Source: Actinomycetota bacterium (lineage in GTDB: Bacteria > Actinomycetota > Nitriliruptoria > Nitriliruptorales > Nitriliruptoraceae). Taken from it: 64,000 nucleotides of DNA. The stretch lies in NCBI GenBank assembly GCA_019347575.1, contig JAHWKY010000005.1:124001-188000 (forward strand), given 5' to 3'. Below the pieces are notes generated by a model. That model saw only the letters and a list, made by a program, of their open reading frames with translations. It did not search any database and was not told the origin of the DNA. Shown here piece after piece: positions 40,820 through 49,289 of this stretch. Each line of letters starts with the position of its first letter. Within the stretch, counting starts at the first letter, position 1. A program made the position numbers and the translations under genes.

Positions 40820-42000
40820 CGCTCACCCGCCCCGTCGTCGGTGACCTGCTGGCGTCCGGGGCACTCGGCGTGGTCCTCGTTACAGCCCTCGGGGTTGGGG
40901 CTGAAGCCGGGGTGCTCGTTGGACTCGCCGGGGTTGGGTGGGGTGCAGTCGCGCGAGGGGTCGTCCTCGGTGTCGCTGAAGCCGCAGATGATGAAGTCGA
41001 GCCACACCTGGGCGAAGCCGTTGAGCGTGGCGTTGGGGACGTGGAGGTTGTGGCGCGGTAGCCAGGTCAGCAGCCCCTGCAGCGAGCCGTCGATGCGCGC
41101 TACCTCGTTGAGGATGCGCCGGATGCGGCGCACGAGGTCGTCGATCTCGGTGCGGTGCCCGGTCATGATGCGGTCGCCGACCACCGAGAGGCGTTCGAGG
41201 TCGTTGAGGGCATCGATGAGCCGGTCGTCCTCCTCGGCGAGCGCACGGGTGGAGCGTTCGAGCACGGCGAGGGCCTCGGCGTTGATCTCGGCGCTGTCGA
41301 CCACGCCGCCGAGGTAGGCATCGAGCGCATCGATCAGCGCGACGATGTCGTCCTTGCCCTCCTCGATGTTGCCCACGAAAGCGTTGATGTCGTCGAGGAA
41401 CCGGCCGAGGATCCCGCCCCGCCCGCCGAACGCGACCGCGCCGGTCTCCACGGCAGCGGCGAGCCGGTCGGTCGCGATGAAACCGAGCAGCTCGTTGCCG
41501 GTCGCGACGAGCGCTTCGAGCTCCCCGACGACGGCGCTGTCGCCGAGGTGCTGCCCATCGACGAGCGTGCCGCCCTCGGTGTTCGGTATCAGTTCGACGT
41601 AGCGCTCGCCGAGCATGCTGGTCTTCTTCAGCACGGCGCGGGTGTCGGATGGCAGATCGGTGCCGGTCTCGACCTCGAGCGTGACGCGTGCTTGTTGGTC
41701 GTCGGTGAGTTCGATCTTCGTCACGGAACCGATCGGGACGTCGCCCGCGCGGACGTGCGCCTGGGCGACCAGATCGATGACGTCCTCGAAGTCGGCCGTC
41801 AGCGTGATCGTGTCGGATCCGAACACGCCGCAGCCGCTGCCGACGAGCGCCAGCAGCGCGGCGATGATCACGCTCGTCGCGGGGCGCCGTCCGAGTCGTG
41901 CTACCGCTTCGCTACCTGAGCACCGTCCGAGTCGTGCTACCGCTTCGCTACCTGAGCACCGTCCGAGTCGTGCTACCGCTTCGCTACCTGAGCACCTCAC
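40816..42000 (-). CDS. MCE-family lipoprotein (fifth MCE gene) with 12-residue repeat leader
   Basis: A 394-residue protein if read from GTG 42000, which overlaps the previous stop (GTGA). The first 38 residues are three copies of CSGSEAVARLGR encoded by 36-bp repeats. They are followed by RPATSVIIAALLALVGSGC, a lipoprotein signal with the lipid-bearing Cys after LVGSG. The MCE domain (TLTADFEDVIDLVAQAHVRAGDVPIGSV) and a long helical domain follow, ending in an acidic, Cys-containing tail. The MceE position is normally a lipoprotein, as here. The repeats lengthen the signal's N-region in frame. If translation starts later, they lie in an untranslated spacer. Confidence 0.87.
   Translation of the reverse strand: MRCSGSEAVARLGRCSGSEAVARLGRCSGSEAVARLGRRPATSVIIAALLALVGSGCGVFGSDTITLTADFEDVIDLVAQAHVRAGDVPIGSVTKIELTDDQQARVTLEVETGTDLPSDTRAVLKKTSMLGERYVELIPNTEGGTLVDGQHLGDSAVVGELEALVATGNELLGFIATDRLAAAVETGAVAFGGRGGILGRFLDDINAFVGNIEEGKDDIVALIDALDAYLGGVVDSAEINAEALAVLERSTRALAEEDDRLIDALNDLERLSVVGDRIMTGHRTEIDDLVRRIRRILNEVARIDGSLQGLLTWLPRHNLHVPNATLNGFAQVWLDFIICGFSDTEDDPSRDCTPPNPGESNEHPGFSPNPEGCNEDHAECPGRQQVTDDGAGER
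41898..41995 (-). repeat. Three direct copies of the 26-bp dispersed unit at an mce gene junction
   Basis: Units at 41898-41923, 41934-41959 and 41970-41995 (36-bp period) read, on the transcribed minus strand, GTGCTCAGGTAGCG then AAGCGGTAGCAC. They match the two copies after the CIS ATPase gene except for one base. They sit just inside the start codon of the fifth mce gene and encode CSGSEAVARLGR in frame. The 36-bp period keeps the frame open; the 34-bp period at the other locus would not. Confidence 0.88.
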
Positions 42001-43241
42001 CGGGCCACCTCCCGGTCGGTGCCGCGCAGGGCATCTGCCGCCTCGGGAGGCAGCAGGTCGACCGCAACCTCCGCACGCTGCTCCAACATCGCTTCGGCGA
42101 GACCGGGAGTGCCTTCGAGCGACGCACGGAGCGCGTCGGCGACCGTGGCCTGTTGCTCGGCGCACGGGATGGCGGGCGGGAGACAGATCTCGCCGACACC
42201 GGCGACCAGGTCGGGGATGGCGGCGCAGGTCTCGTCGGGCAGACCGGCGTTCTCGCACACCCCGACGAGTCGATCGCCGACCGTCTCGGCGATCTTGTCT
42301 GCCAGCTCGCCGGAGTGGTTGACCAACGGGAGCCAGTTGCGTTCGAAGTCGAACACGCGCTCGGAGTGACGGAACAGCTCCGCGCCGCTGAGGATCAGCA
42401 GCGAGATCTGGTCGAGGTTGCGCACCGCCGTCCGGGTGACCCTCGTGACGGTCTGGATGTCGGCCTCGAGTCCGAGGCGGTGGTCCTCGAGCACGTCGGC
42501 GAGGGCGGTCGTGAGCCGCGCGAGGCCGCTGAGTGCCGCGTCGATGTCGGCGCGATCGTCGGCCAGGTAGCCCGACACCGTGTTCCAGTCCTCGATGAGC
42601 TGGCCGAGGGTCTGATCACGCGTCGCCAGCGTCTCGTTGAGATCCGACAGCCGGTCGAGCAGTGCGATGATGTCCTGATCGTTGTCGGCGAGGACCTGCA
42701 CGGCCTCGTGGGCCTGGTCGATCGTGCGGCCCAGGGTCTCGCCCTGTCCCTCGAGTACCTCGGCGAGGTTGGTGATCAGCCGACCGAACTCGTCCTCGTC
42801 GAGTCCACCGACGAACTGGTTCAGCGACTCGAGCACCTCGTCGAACTCGGCGGGCACGAGCGTGCGCTTGACGGGGATGACCGCGCCGGGTTCGAGGGCC
42901 TGGTCGTCGGCGGTGAAGGCCGGATCGAGCTGGACGTAGCGCTCACCCAGCAGCGAGGCGACGATGATCACCGCGTTGGCGTCGGCCGGGATCTGCACGT
43001 CGTCGTCGATGGCGAGAGAGACCAGCACGTTGTCGCGTTCGGGATCGACGCTGAGGTCCTTGACCTGGCCGACCTCGATCCCGAGCACCCGGACGGGCGA
43101 TCCCGGGAAGAGGTTGTAGGTGCGGGCGAACTCGACGCCGATCTCGTACGTCCCGGAACCACCGATGCCGAGGGCGGAGCAGCCACTGCCGACCAGCACG
43201 AGGACGGTGATGGCCACGACGGTGAGGCTCGATCGAGTCAC
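41997..43241 (-). CDS. MCE-family lipoprotein (fourth MCE gene)
   Basis: A 414-residue protein opening MTRSSLTVVAITVLVLVGSGCSALG, a lipoprotein-type signal with Cys after LVGSG. The MCE domain (~30-110) has YEIGVEFARTYNLFPGSPVRVLGIEVGQV and LLGERYVQL. A helical MCE C-terminal region runs to ~400. Having lipoprotein signals on both the fourth and fifth MCE genes differs from mycobacterial operons, where usually only MceE is lipidated. Overlaps its neighbours by 4 bp on both sides. Confidence 0.9.
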   Translation of the reverse strand: MTRSSLTVVAITVLVLVGSGCSALGIGGSGTYEIGVEFARTYNLFPGSPVRVLGIEVGQVKDLSVDPERDNVLVSLAIDDDVQIPADANAVIIVASLLGERYVQLDPAFTADDQALEPGAVIPVKRTLVPAEFDEVLESLNQFVGGLDEDEFGRLITNLAEVLEGQGETLGRTIDQAHEAVQVLADNDQDIIALLDRLSDLNETLATRDQTLGQLIEDWNTVSGYLADDRADIDAALSGLARLTTALADVLEDHRLGLEADIQTVTRVTRTAVRNLDQISLLILSGAELFRHSERVFDFERNWLPLVNHSGELADKIAETVGDRLVGVCENAGLPDETCAAIPDLVAGVGEICLPPAIPCAEQQATVADALRASLEGTPGLAEAMLEQRAEVAVDLLPPEAADALRGTDREVAR

Positions 43242-44422
43242 GGCCGGACCTCCCGCAGCGCCAGTGCGACACTGAAGAGGCGCCGGAAGCCCAGTCCGTC
43301 ATCGGCGCCCGAGTCACTCGACTGCACGGAGCCGTTCGCAGTCCCCTCAGGAGGCGTCTCCTGAGTGCCGTCGCAGTTGGGGTCGGGGCCGAGGATCTCG
43401 GTCAGGAGGCGGTCGAGGTCCCCCCCGCAGCCGAAGAGCGCCTCGATGCCGACGTTGCCCAGCGACGTGGTGAACACGTTCCCCCACGCGGGGTTGTCGA
43501 GCTTCGCCGGGCCACCCGAGTAGCCGATCGAGGCGAAGCCGTCGACCGCGACGCCGGCGTAGGCGAAGACGTGGGCGAGGTCGACCTGGTGCCGGTCGAT
43601 GATCTGCAGGTCCGCAGCCAGCTCGTCGAGCACACGGTCGATCTGAGCCCGCCGGTCCTCCACCAGGTCGGCGGCGATGTCGCTGGTGGCAGCGGTCTCG
43701 CGCAGCAGCCGCTCGACGTCGCTGCGACGGCGGACGAGGGTGTCGAGGACGACGGCGAAGTCGTCGATGATGGCGACGATCTCCTGGTCCTTCTGTGCCG
43801 CCGCGTCGATGACGACGTGGGCGCGGTCGATGACGTCGGCGAGCTCGGTGCGGCGCTCGGAGATCACGCGGGTGATCCGCTCGACTCCGTCGAGCAGGTC
43901 GGCGACGTCCTCACGCAGACCCTCGGTGATGTCGGCGACCGCAGTGGTGACCTCCTGCAGCGCCTCGACGTCGGTGCCGCCCAGCAGCTCGACGGTCTCG
44001 TCGCCGAGCTCAGGGAAGTCCACGGGGGTGCGGTTCGACTCGACGCTCCCGACCTCGTTCCCTTCCTGGAGCGGTGGCGAATCGGGGTCGCCCGGGACGA
44101 CCTTGATAGCGCGCTTACCGAGCGTGTTGGAGAGGAAGATGACCGCGATCGAGTCACTGGGGACGGATGCCTCGGTGTCGAGGCGGAAGTCGACCTCGAC
44201 GTGATCTTTGACGATCTCGACGGTGTCGACCTCGCCGGTCCGCACCCCGGCGACGAAGACGAAGTCGCCAGCCTCGAGCCCCGCGGCGTCGGTGAACTGC
44301 GCCTTCAGGGGTATGCCGGCCTTGAAGGCGCCCCCCGAGAGCCCCACCGCGAACGCGGTCGCGGCGAGCAGCAGGACGACGGCGATGATGCCGATGAGGA
44401 CCTGGTTGCGCTCGATCAGCAT
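43238..44422 (-). CDS. MCE-family protein (third MCE gene)
   Basis: A 394-residue protein from ATG 44422 (MLIERNQVLIGIIAVVLLLAATAFAVGLSGG), which overlaps the previous stop (ATGA). One N-terminal TM, then the MCE domain (LKAQFTDAAGLEAGDFVFVAGVRTGEV, LSNTLGKRAIKVVPG), a long helical tunnel-forming region (~130-310) and a variable tail with GGDLDRLLTEILGPDPNC. Part of the six-gene MCE set; the exact letter equivalence to mycobacterial MceC is positional. Confidence 0.9.
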   Translation of the reverse strand: MLIERNQVLIGIIAVVLLLAATAFAVGLSGGAFKAGIPLKAQFTDAAGLEAGDFVFVAGVRTGEVDTVEIVKDHVEVDFRLDTEASVPSDSIAVIFLSNTLGKRAIKVVPGDPDSPPLQEGNEVGSVESNRTPVDFPELGDETVELLGGTDVEALQEVTTAVADITEGLREDVADLLDGVERITRVISERRTELADVIDRAHVVIDAAAQKDQEIVAIIDDFAVVLDTLVRRRSDVERLLRETAATSDIAADLVEDRRAQIDRVLDELAADLQIIDRHQVDLAHVFAYAGVAVDGFASIGYSGGPAKLDNPAWGNVFTTSLGNVGIEALFGCGGDLDRLLTEILGPDPNCDGTQETPPEGTANGSVQSSDSGADDGLGFRRLFSVALALREVRP

Positions 44423-45489
44423 CAGCCGGCCCCCCGGAGATCGAGGGTGCCGGTGAAGAACCTGGTGAGACCGGTGCCCGACGAGCCGGCGCTGGTCCGC
44501 TGTTCGGGGAGCTGAGCGTCGCGCTCGGAACTGAACTCCTCGTAGTCGCTGCTCGCCCCGACCGCGCGGATGTTGAACCACTGCCCGAGCCGGGAGATCC
44601 GGTGGTAGGCGACGATCCCGCGACCGCTGAACGTTGCGAGGTCCTCGAGGTTGTCACGGTTGAAGGCGAGGATGGTCGTGATCTCGTCGAGCTCGTCCAG
44701 GGTCGCACGGATCTCGGCGTCGTTGGCCTCGAGGAGCCGACGCAGCTCGGCCTGGGCATCGGCGATGGTGACGACCGCGGACTCGAGCTCGTCGTTGCGT
44801 GCCGCCAGGGTGTCGGCGACCTCGGCGAAGCGGTCGATGAGCGCGCGTAGATCGGCCTCGCGACGGGCGTAGGCATCGAGGACCGTGGCGGAGTTCTCGA
44901 GGACCCTGCCGATCGCCTCCTCGCGGGCCGCGACCGTCTGGGTCAGCGATGCGCCCTGCTTGACGAGATCGCGTACCTCCTGGGTCCGGCCGACGAGTGC
45001 CTCGGAGAGGGCCTGCAGGACCTGGTTCTGCTGATCGGGGTCGAGCGCCCGCATGAACGGAGTGATGCGCTCGAGCAGCAACCCGATGTCCGCCGGTCCG
45101 ATCGTGTCCTCGTCGCCGAACCGGTGGCCGCCGGGGAGCTGGCCCTCACCCGCCGGATGCAGGTACAGGAAGCGCAGCCCGAACACGTCGCGCCAGCGGA
45201 TCTCGAGCTGGGTCTCGTCACCGAACTCGACGTCGTCGTTGACCGCGAAGTGCACGAGCGCCTTGCCGCCGTCGGCCACCTCGATCCCCGTCACCTTGCC
45301 GACGGTGACGCCGGAGACCTTCACCGCGTCGTTGACCAGCAGCCCGGTGGCATCGGCGAAGACGCCCTCGTAGGTGGTGCGATCAGCGAACGGGGAGATG
45401 TTGCCGACGACGGCGATGATCCAGGCGGCGAAACCCAGGCAGACCACCGTGAAGAGGCCGAACTTCAGCAGCGGGTGGCGGTCGTTCAC
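44422..45489 (-). CDS. MCE-family protein (second MCE gene)
   Basis: A 355-residue protein. N-terminal TM (LLKFGLFTVVCLGFAAWIIAVV), MCE domain (TTYEGVFADATGLLVNDAVKVSGVTVGKV, then WRDVFGLRFLYLHPAG) and a coiled helical region (~140-310) rich in Glu/Arg heptads. Overlaps both neighbours by 4 bp. Fits the MceB position. Confidence 0.9.
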   Translation of the reverse strand: MNDRHPLLKFGLFTVVCLGFAAWIIAVVGNISPFADRTTYEGVFADATGLLVNDAVKVSGVTVGKVTGIEVADGGKALVHFAVNDDVEFGDETQLEIRWRDVFGLRFLYLHPAGEGQLPGGHRFGDEDTIGPADIGLLLERITPFMRALDPDQQNQVLQALSEALVGRTQEVRDLVKQGASLTQTVAAREEAIGRVLENSATVLDAYARREADLRALIDRFAEVADTLAARNDELESAVVTIADAQAELRRLLEANDAEIRATLDELDEITTILAFNRDNLEDLATFSGRGIVAYHRISRLGQWFNIRAVGASSDYEEFSSERDAQLPEQRTSAGSSGTGLTRFFTGTLDLRGAG

Positions 45490-46535
45490 CGCGCACCTCC
45501 CTGGAGCTCGGCACAGGCGGGCACGAGCTCCGCGAGCGGACCGATGCCCTCGCAGATCTGGCGTTCGAGCTCGGAGCCGTCCAGGAAGATGCGGAAGAAC
45601 CCGAACTCGGTCCCGTCGTTCAGGTCACCGCCGTGGCGGCCGAGCTTGAAGCCGTAGCGGTACAGCCCGAAGACGATCTCGCCGAGGTGCTCCATCTGGC
45701 GGTCGAACACCAACCCGACCGCTTGGCCGGTGCGCATGACCACGTCGATCGTGGCCTCCTCGACCTCGAGGAACTCTGCGAACCCGACCGCGAACGAGCT
45801 GAGCGCTTCGAGGTTGGCCCGGACGGCTGGTTGACGGTCGGGTAGGAGCGTGGCCCAGCGCTCGAGCTCGGCGTTGAAGCGGTTGAAGTCGTCGGTCGTG
45901 GTCGCCAACGCCGCGAAGATGTCGGCGAGGTCGCGGAAGCGCTCGAGCTGGTCCTCGGCGCGGCGTGCTCCGAACGCGGCCAGTTCGGACGACAGCTCGA
46001 TGTTCTCGGCGATCGCCTCGCCCTCGCCTTCCTGCGCGCCGAGCGCGTCGACGATCGCTGCCAGATCCTGGGGATCGATGGCCTCGAGGAAAGGTTCGAG
46101 CTCGGCGAGCACATCCTGGACCTCGGTGGGTTGGCGGGCGGCGACCACGACGTCGTCGCGCTCGAGGAACGGGGCTTGGCCGAAGCGCTCGTCGGGGAAG
46201 TCGATCTCGACCTGCTTCTCGCCCAGCAACGTCTTGGCGGTGACGACCAGCTCGATGTCCTGCGGGGCGGGCAGCCGGGGCTCGCCGTCGAGACGCAAGG
46301 TCGCGAACGCGGTCGCGTCCTCGTAGCGGATCGACTCGACACGGCCGATACGCACGCCCCGGACCTTGACGTCGGTGCCGCTGGTGAGTCCCGAGCCGGC
46401 GTGGCCGAGCTCGGCCTCGATCGTGTAGCTGCCGGCCGGGGGTGCCGCCGCGAGGTCGATCCCGAGGTAGAACAGCGCCAGCACGAGCACGGCTGAGGCC
46501 GTTCCCAAGATGCGCCGATGGATCGCCCGCTCCAC
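45486..46535 (-). CDS. MCE-family protein (first MCE gene)
   Basis: A 349-residue protein from GTG 46535, one base after the YrbE stop; a GTG at 46565 would add 10 residues overlapping the YrbE gene. N-terminal TM (ILGTASAVLVLALFYLGIDLAA), MCE domain (SYTIEAELGHAGSGLTSGTDVKVRGVRIGRV, TLLGEKQVEIDFP), then a helical region. Ends with a Cys-containing segment (RQICEGIGPLAELVPACAEL). Fits the MceA position just after the permeases. Confidence 0.9.
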   Translation of the reverse strand: MERAIHRRILGTASAVLVLALFYLGIDLAAAPPAGSYTIEAELGHAGSGLTSGTDVKVRGVRIGRVESIRYEDATAFATLRLDGEPRLPAPQDIELVVTAKTLLGEKQVEIDFPDERFGQAPFLERDDVVVAARQPTEVQDVLAELEPFLEAIDPQDLAAIVDALGAQEGEGEAIAENIELSSELAAFGARRAEDQLERFRDLADIFAALATTTDDFNRFNAELERWATLLPDRQPAVRANLEALSSFAVGFAEFLEVEEATIDVVMRTGQAVGLVFDRQMEHLGEIVFGLYRYGFKLGRHGGDLNDGTEFGFFRIFLDGSELERQICEGIGPLAELVPACAELQGGAR

Positions 46536-46536
46536 G

Positions 46537-47406
46537 TCAGCCCGCGATCTTGATGGTCTCGCCACCGACGCTCCAGAAGATCAGCGACAGCACCATGTTC
46601 AGCACCACGACCGCCACGATGCTGGCGCGGATGGCGCGGCCGACCGCGGTACCGACGCCGGCGGGTCCTCCGGTCGCGTAGTAGCCGTAGTAGGTGTGGA
46701 TGAGCACGACCACGATGGTGAAGAGGATGGCCTTGATGACGCTGTAGAAGATGTCGATCGGTGGCAGGAACAGGGCGAGCCTGGTGTCGTAGGCACCGGC
46801 TGACACCGTGAAGAACCCCGTGACGATAAGCCGGGTCGCCGCGAACGCCGAGAACAGGGCGAGGAGGTAGAGGAAGAACGTGGGGATGAGTGCGGCCCAT
46901 ATCCGCGTCGACACCAGGTAGGGGATGGTCGGCACGCCGATGACATCGGCGGCGTCGATCTCCTCCGAGATCCGCATCGCGCCGAGCTCGGCGGTGTAGC
47001 CCGCCCCGATCTTCGCCGCCAGCGCGACGCCGGCGATGAGCGGGGTGATCTCGCGCACGTTCGCCCACGAGCTGACGAGACCCACGTACGCCTGTGCCCC
47101 GATCTGCTCCAGCCCGGCGACCCCTTCGAGGCCCACCTGGGTCCCGGTGAAGAACGCGAGCGCCGCGATGACGAACATCATGCCGCCACCGATGATCCAC
47201 GACCCGGCGCCCACCACGACGTCGGACATCTGCGGGATGATGACCGACCGCCACCACTTCAGCGCCAACGGCATGCCACCGAGGGCTTCACCCCAGAAGC
47301 GCAGCTGGTCCGCGACGCCCTCGAACCCCGAAAGGGGTCGCGACACCCGCCGCATGACCCGGTCGGTCAGCGGCGCGGTCTCGGCGGTGGCGGGGCCTGC
47401 GGTCAG
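46537..47406 (-). CDS. YrbE/MlaE-type permease (second)
   Basis: A membrane protein of about 289 residues. A GAGGGAGG ribosome site points to a CTG codon at 47406 as start; the first ATG (47353-47355) lacks a visible site and would give 272 residues. The MlaE-type core is clear: VREITPLIAGVALAAKIGAGYTAELGAMRISEEIDA, where the E-x-x-P-x-x-x-G EQ-loop coupling motif is conserved, followed by hydrophobic helices to the end. It pairs with the other YrbE as the importer's membrane core. Confidence 0.88.
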   Translation of the reverse strand: MTAGPATAETAPLTDRVMRRVSRPLSGFEGVADQLRFWGEALGGMPLALKWWRSVIIPQMSDVVVGAGSWIIGGGMMFVIAALAFFTGTQVGLEGVAGLEQIGAQAYVGLVSSWANVREITPLIAGVALAAKIGAGYTAELGAMRISEEIDAADVIGVPTIPYLVSTRIWAALIPTFFLYLLALFSAFAATRLIVTGFFTVSAGAYDTRLALFLPPIDIFYSVIKAILFTIVVVLIHTYYGYYATGGPAGVGTAVGRAIRASIVAVVVLNMVLSLIFWSVGGETIKIAG

Positions 47407-47420
47407 TGCGGTGCCTCCCT

Positions 47421-48188
47421 CTAGTTCTTGGGTGGAACGAGGTTGAAGTACAGCGCGGTGAGGATGAAGTTGACGAAGAAGAGGATGATGAAGGTCAGCA
47501 CGACCGCGCGGTTGACGGCGTCGCCGACGGCCTTGGGACCGCCGCGCGCGTGGTAGCCGTAGTGGCACGAGATCGCGGCCGCGATGTAGCCGAAGATGGC
47601 GGCCTTCACGAGCGCTGACCAGAAGTCCGCGAGCTGTGCGAGCTCGGTGAACGAGGCGAAGTACGCACCGGTCGTTCCGCCCTGCACCGGCACGGCCATG
47701 ACCCAGCCGCCGAGGATGCCCGCCGCGGACACGATCCCGTCGAGCAGGATGGCCACGAGCATGGCGGCGAAGAGCCGCGGCATCACCAGGCGGTGGATCG
47801 GGTCGACGCCCATGACCTCCATGGCGTCGAGTTCGTTGCGGATCCGCCGCGATCCCAGATCGGCGGTCATCGCCGATCCACCCGCTCCCGCGATGAGCAG
47901 AGCGGTGGCGACCGGCGCGGCCTCACGCACGACCGCGAGGACCATCGCTGCGCCGATGTGGCTCTCGGCACCGATCTGGCGGGCGAGCGAGCCGACGTGG
48001 AGAGCGATGATGACCCCGAACGGGATCGAGACCAGCACCACCGGCAGCATCGTCACCTTGGCGATGAACCAGCACTGCTGGATGAACTCCTGGAACGGGA
48101 CCGGCCGCTTGCGGATCGACAGCAACCCGTCGACCCCCATCGAGACGACACCACCCAGTTGGGCGACGCTGTCCCGGATGCGGTTCAT
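47421..48188 (-). CDS. YrbE/MlaE-type permease (first)
   Basis: A 255-residue protein from ATG 48188, preceded by GGGAGGAGCG. The MlaE core has MVLAVVREAAPVATALLIAGAGGSAMTADLGSRRIRNELDAMEVMGVDP, and the last third is hydrophobic helices ending NLVPPKN. First gene of the mce operon; the 280-bp gap up to the divergent IclR-type gene holds its promoter, but I see no clear operator. Confidence 0.9.
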   Translation of the reverse strand: MNRIRDSVAQLGGVVSMGVDGLLSIRKRPVPFQEFIQQCWFIAKVTMLPVVLVSIPFGVIIALHVGSLARQIGAESHIGAAMVLAVVREAAPVATALLIAGAGGSAMTADLGSRRIRNELDAMEVMGVDPIHRLVMPRLFAAMLVAILLDGIVSAAGILGGWVMAVPVQGGTTGAYFASFTELAQLADFWSALVKAAIFGYIAAAISCHYGYHARGGPKAVGDAVNRAVVLTFIILFFVNFILTALYFNLVPPKN

Positions 48189-48468
48189 CGGCGCTCCTCC
48201 CGAACTCCCGCGTCCGCTCCCCACGAGCGAGCCGTTCGTCCCCGTGCGCGCGCCGTGGGCGAGCCAGCACGAGGTGGGCGGACGCTAGCAGACGTGCTCC
48301 GACGCGCGCCGGGACCCGTCGGCGGGATGCGGCGAACCGGACACCCATCCGCGAGCACTCCTTGACCGTGCGGCGTGCGCTCACGCAGACTGTCCCGTCG
48401 CCCAGGCCGAGGAGCCGGGGCGCGGAGCGAGCACGGGGCTGGCGTAGGGCCGGCGAAGGGGAGGGGTT

Positions 48469-49236
48469 GTGTCCGAAGAGGAACGCGAGGAAGGCTCTGA
48501 CGAACAGCCGGCCAAGAAGAAGAAGAGCCGACGCTCCAGTGGCTCGCGGACGCTGGCTCGTGGTCTCGCGCTGATCCAAGCGCTGGGCGATACCCAGGAC
48601 GGGGCGACGGTGTCGGGGCTGGCGGACGCGACCGATCTCGACCGCGCCGTGCTGTACCGCCTGCTCGAGACCCTGCAGGACGAGGGCTTCGTCACGCGAG
48701 ACCCCGACACCCGCCGCTACCGGCTCGGTCTGGCGATGCTCGAGCTGGGTGTGCGGGCCGCGCAGGGTCTCGAGGTCCGTCGCCTCGCGAGCGGCGCCTT
48801 GCGTTCGCTCATGGAGGACACCGACGAGACGGCGTGCCTCGCGGTCCGTGACCGCGATGACCTCGTCGTCGTCGAGGTGATCGAACCGCCGGATCGGTTC
48901 GTACAGGTCAACTACCGGGTCGGGTTCCGTCACTCGCTGGGTGTGTCGGCGCACGGCAAGGCGCTCATGGCCTTCCTCCCGGAAGGGGCGCGCGACTCGG
49001 CGCTGCAACCCGTGCGCCAGAGGGGGGTGGCCTACACGCGGGACGAACTGGAGCAGGGCGCATCCGGCGTCGCTGCCCCGGTCTTCGATCACACCGGCCG
49101 CGCCGTCGCGGCGGTCGGGATCGTGGCGCCGACCGCCCGCCTGCCAGAACCCGAGATCATTGCCCTGCGGGTGTTGCGCTCAGCGCGCGAGATCAGCGAG
49201 AGGCTTGGTTGGCGTCCCCGGAGGACGGCAGGCTGA
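48469..49236 (+). CDS. IclR-family transcriptional regulator
   Basis: A 255-residue protein from GTG 48469 after GGGAGGGG. A Glu/Lys-rich N-terminal tail (~25 residues) precedes the winged helix (RTLARGLALIQALGDTQDGATVSGLADATDLDRAVLYRLLETLQDEGFV). The IclR effector domain follows (VNYRVGFRHSLGVSAHGKALMAFLP, GVAAPVFDHTGRAVAAVGIVAPTARLP). It is divergent from the mce operon and 53 bp upstream of the homogentisate dioxygenase-family gene; it may control either or both. IclR regulators often govern aromatic acid catabolism. Confidence 0.9.
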   Translation: MSEEEREEGSDEQPAKKKKSRRSSGSRTLARGLALIQALGDTQDGATVSGLADATDLDRAVLYRLLETLQDEGFVTRDPDTRRYRLGLAMLELGVRAAQGLEVRRLASGALRSLMEDTDETACLAVRDRDDLVVVEVIEPPDRFVQVNYRVGFRHSLGVSAHGKALMAFLPEGARDSALQPVRQRGVAYTRDELEQGASGVAAPVFDHTGRAVAAVGIVAPTARLPEPEIIALRVLRSAREISERLGWRPRRTAG

Positions 49237-49289
49237 GAACCTGACGTGGCCAGCGTGCCATCGGTCAGCAGCGGCGAGCGAGGACCACG

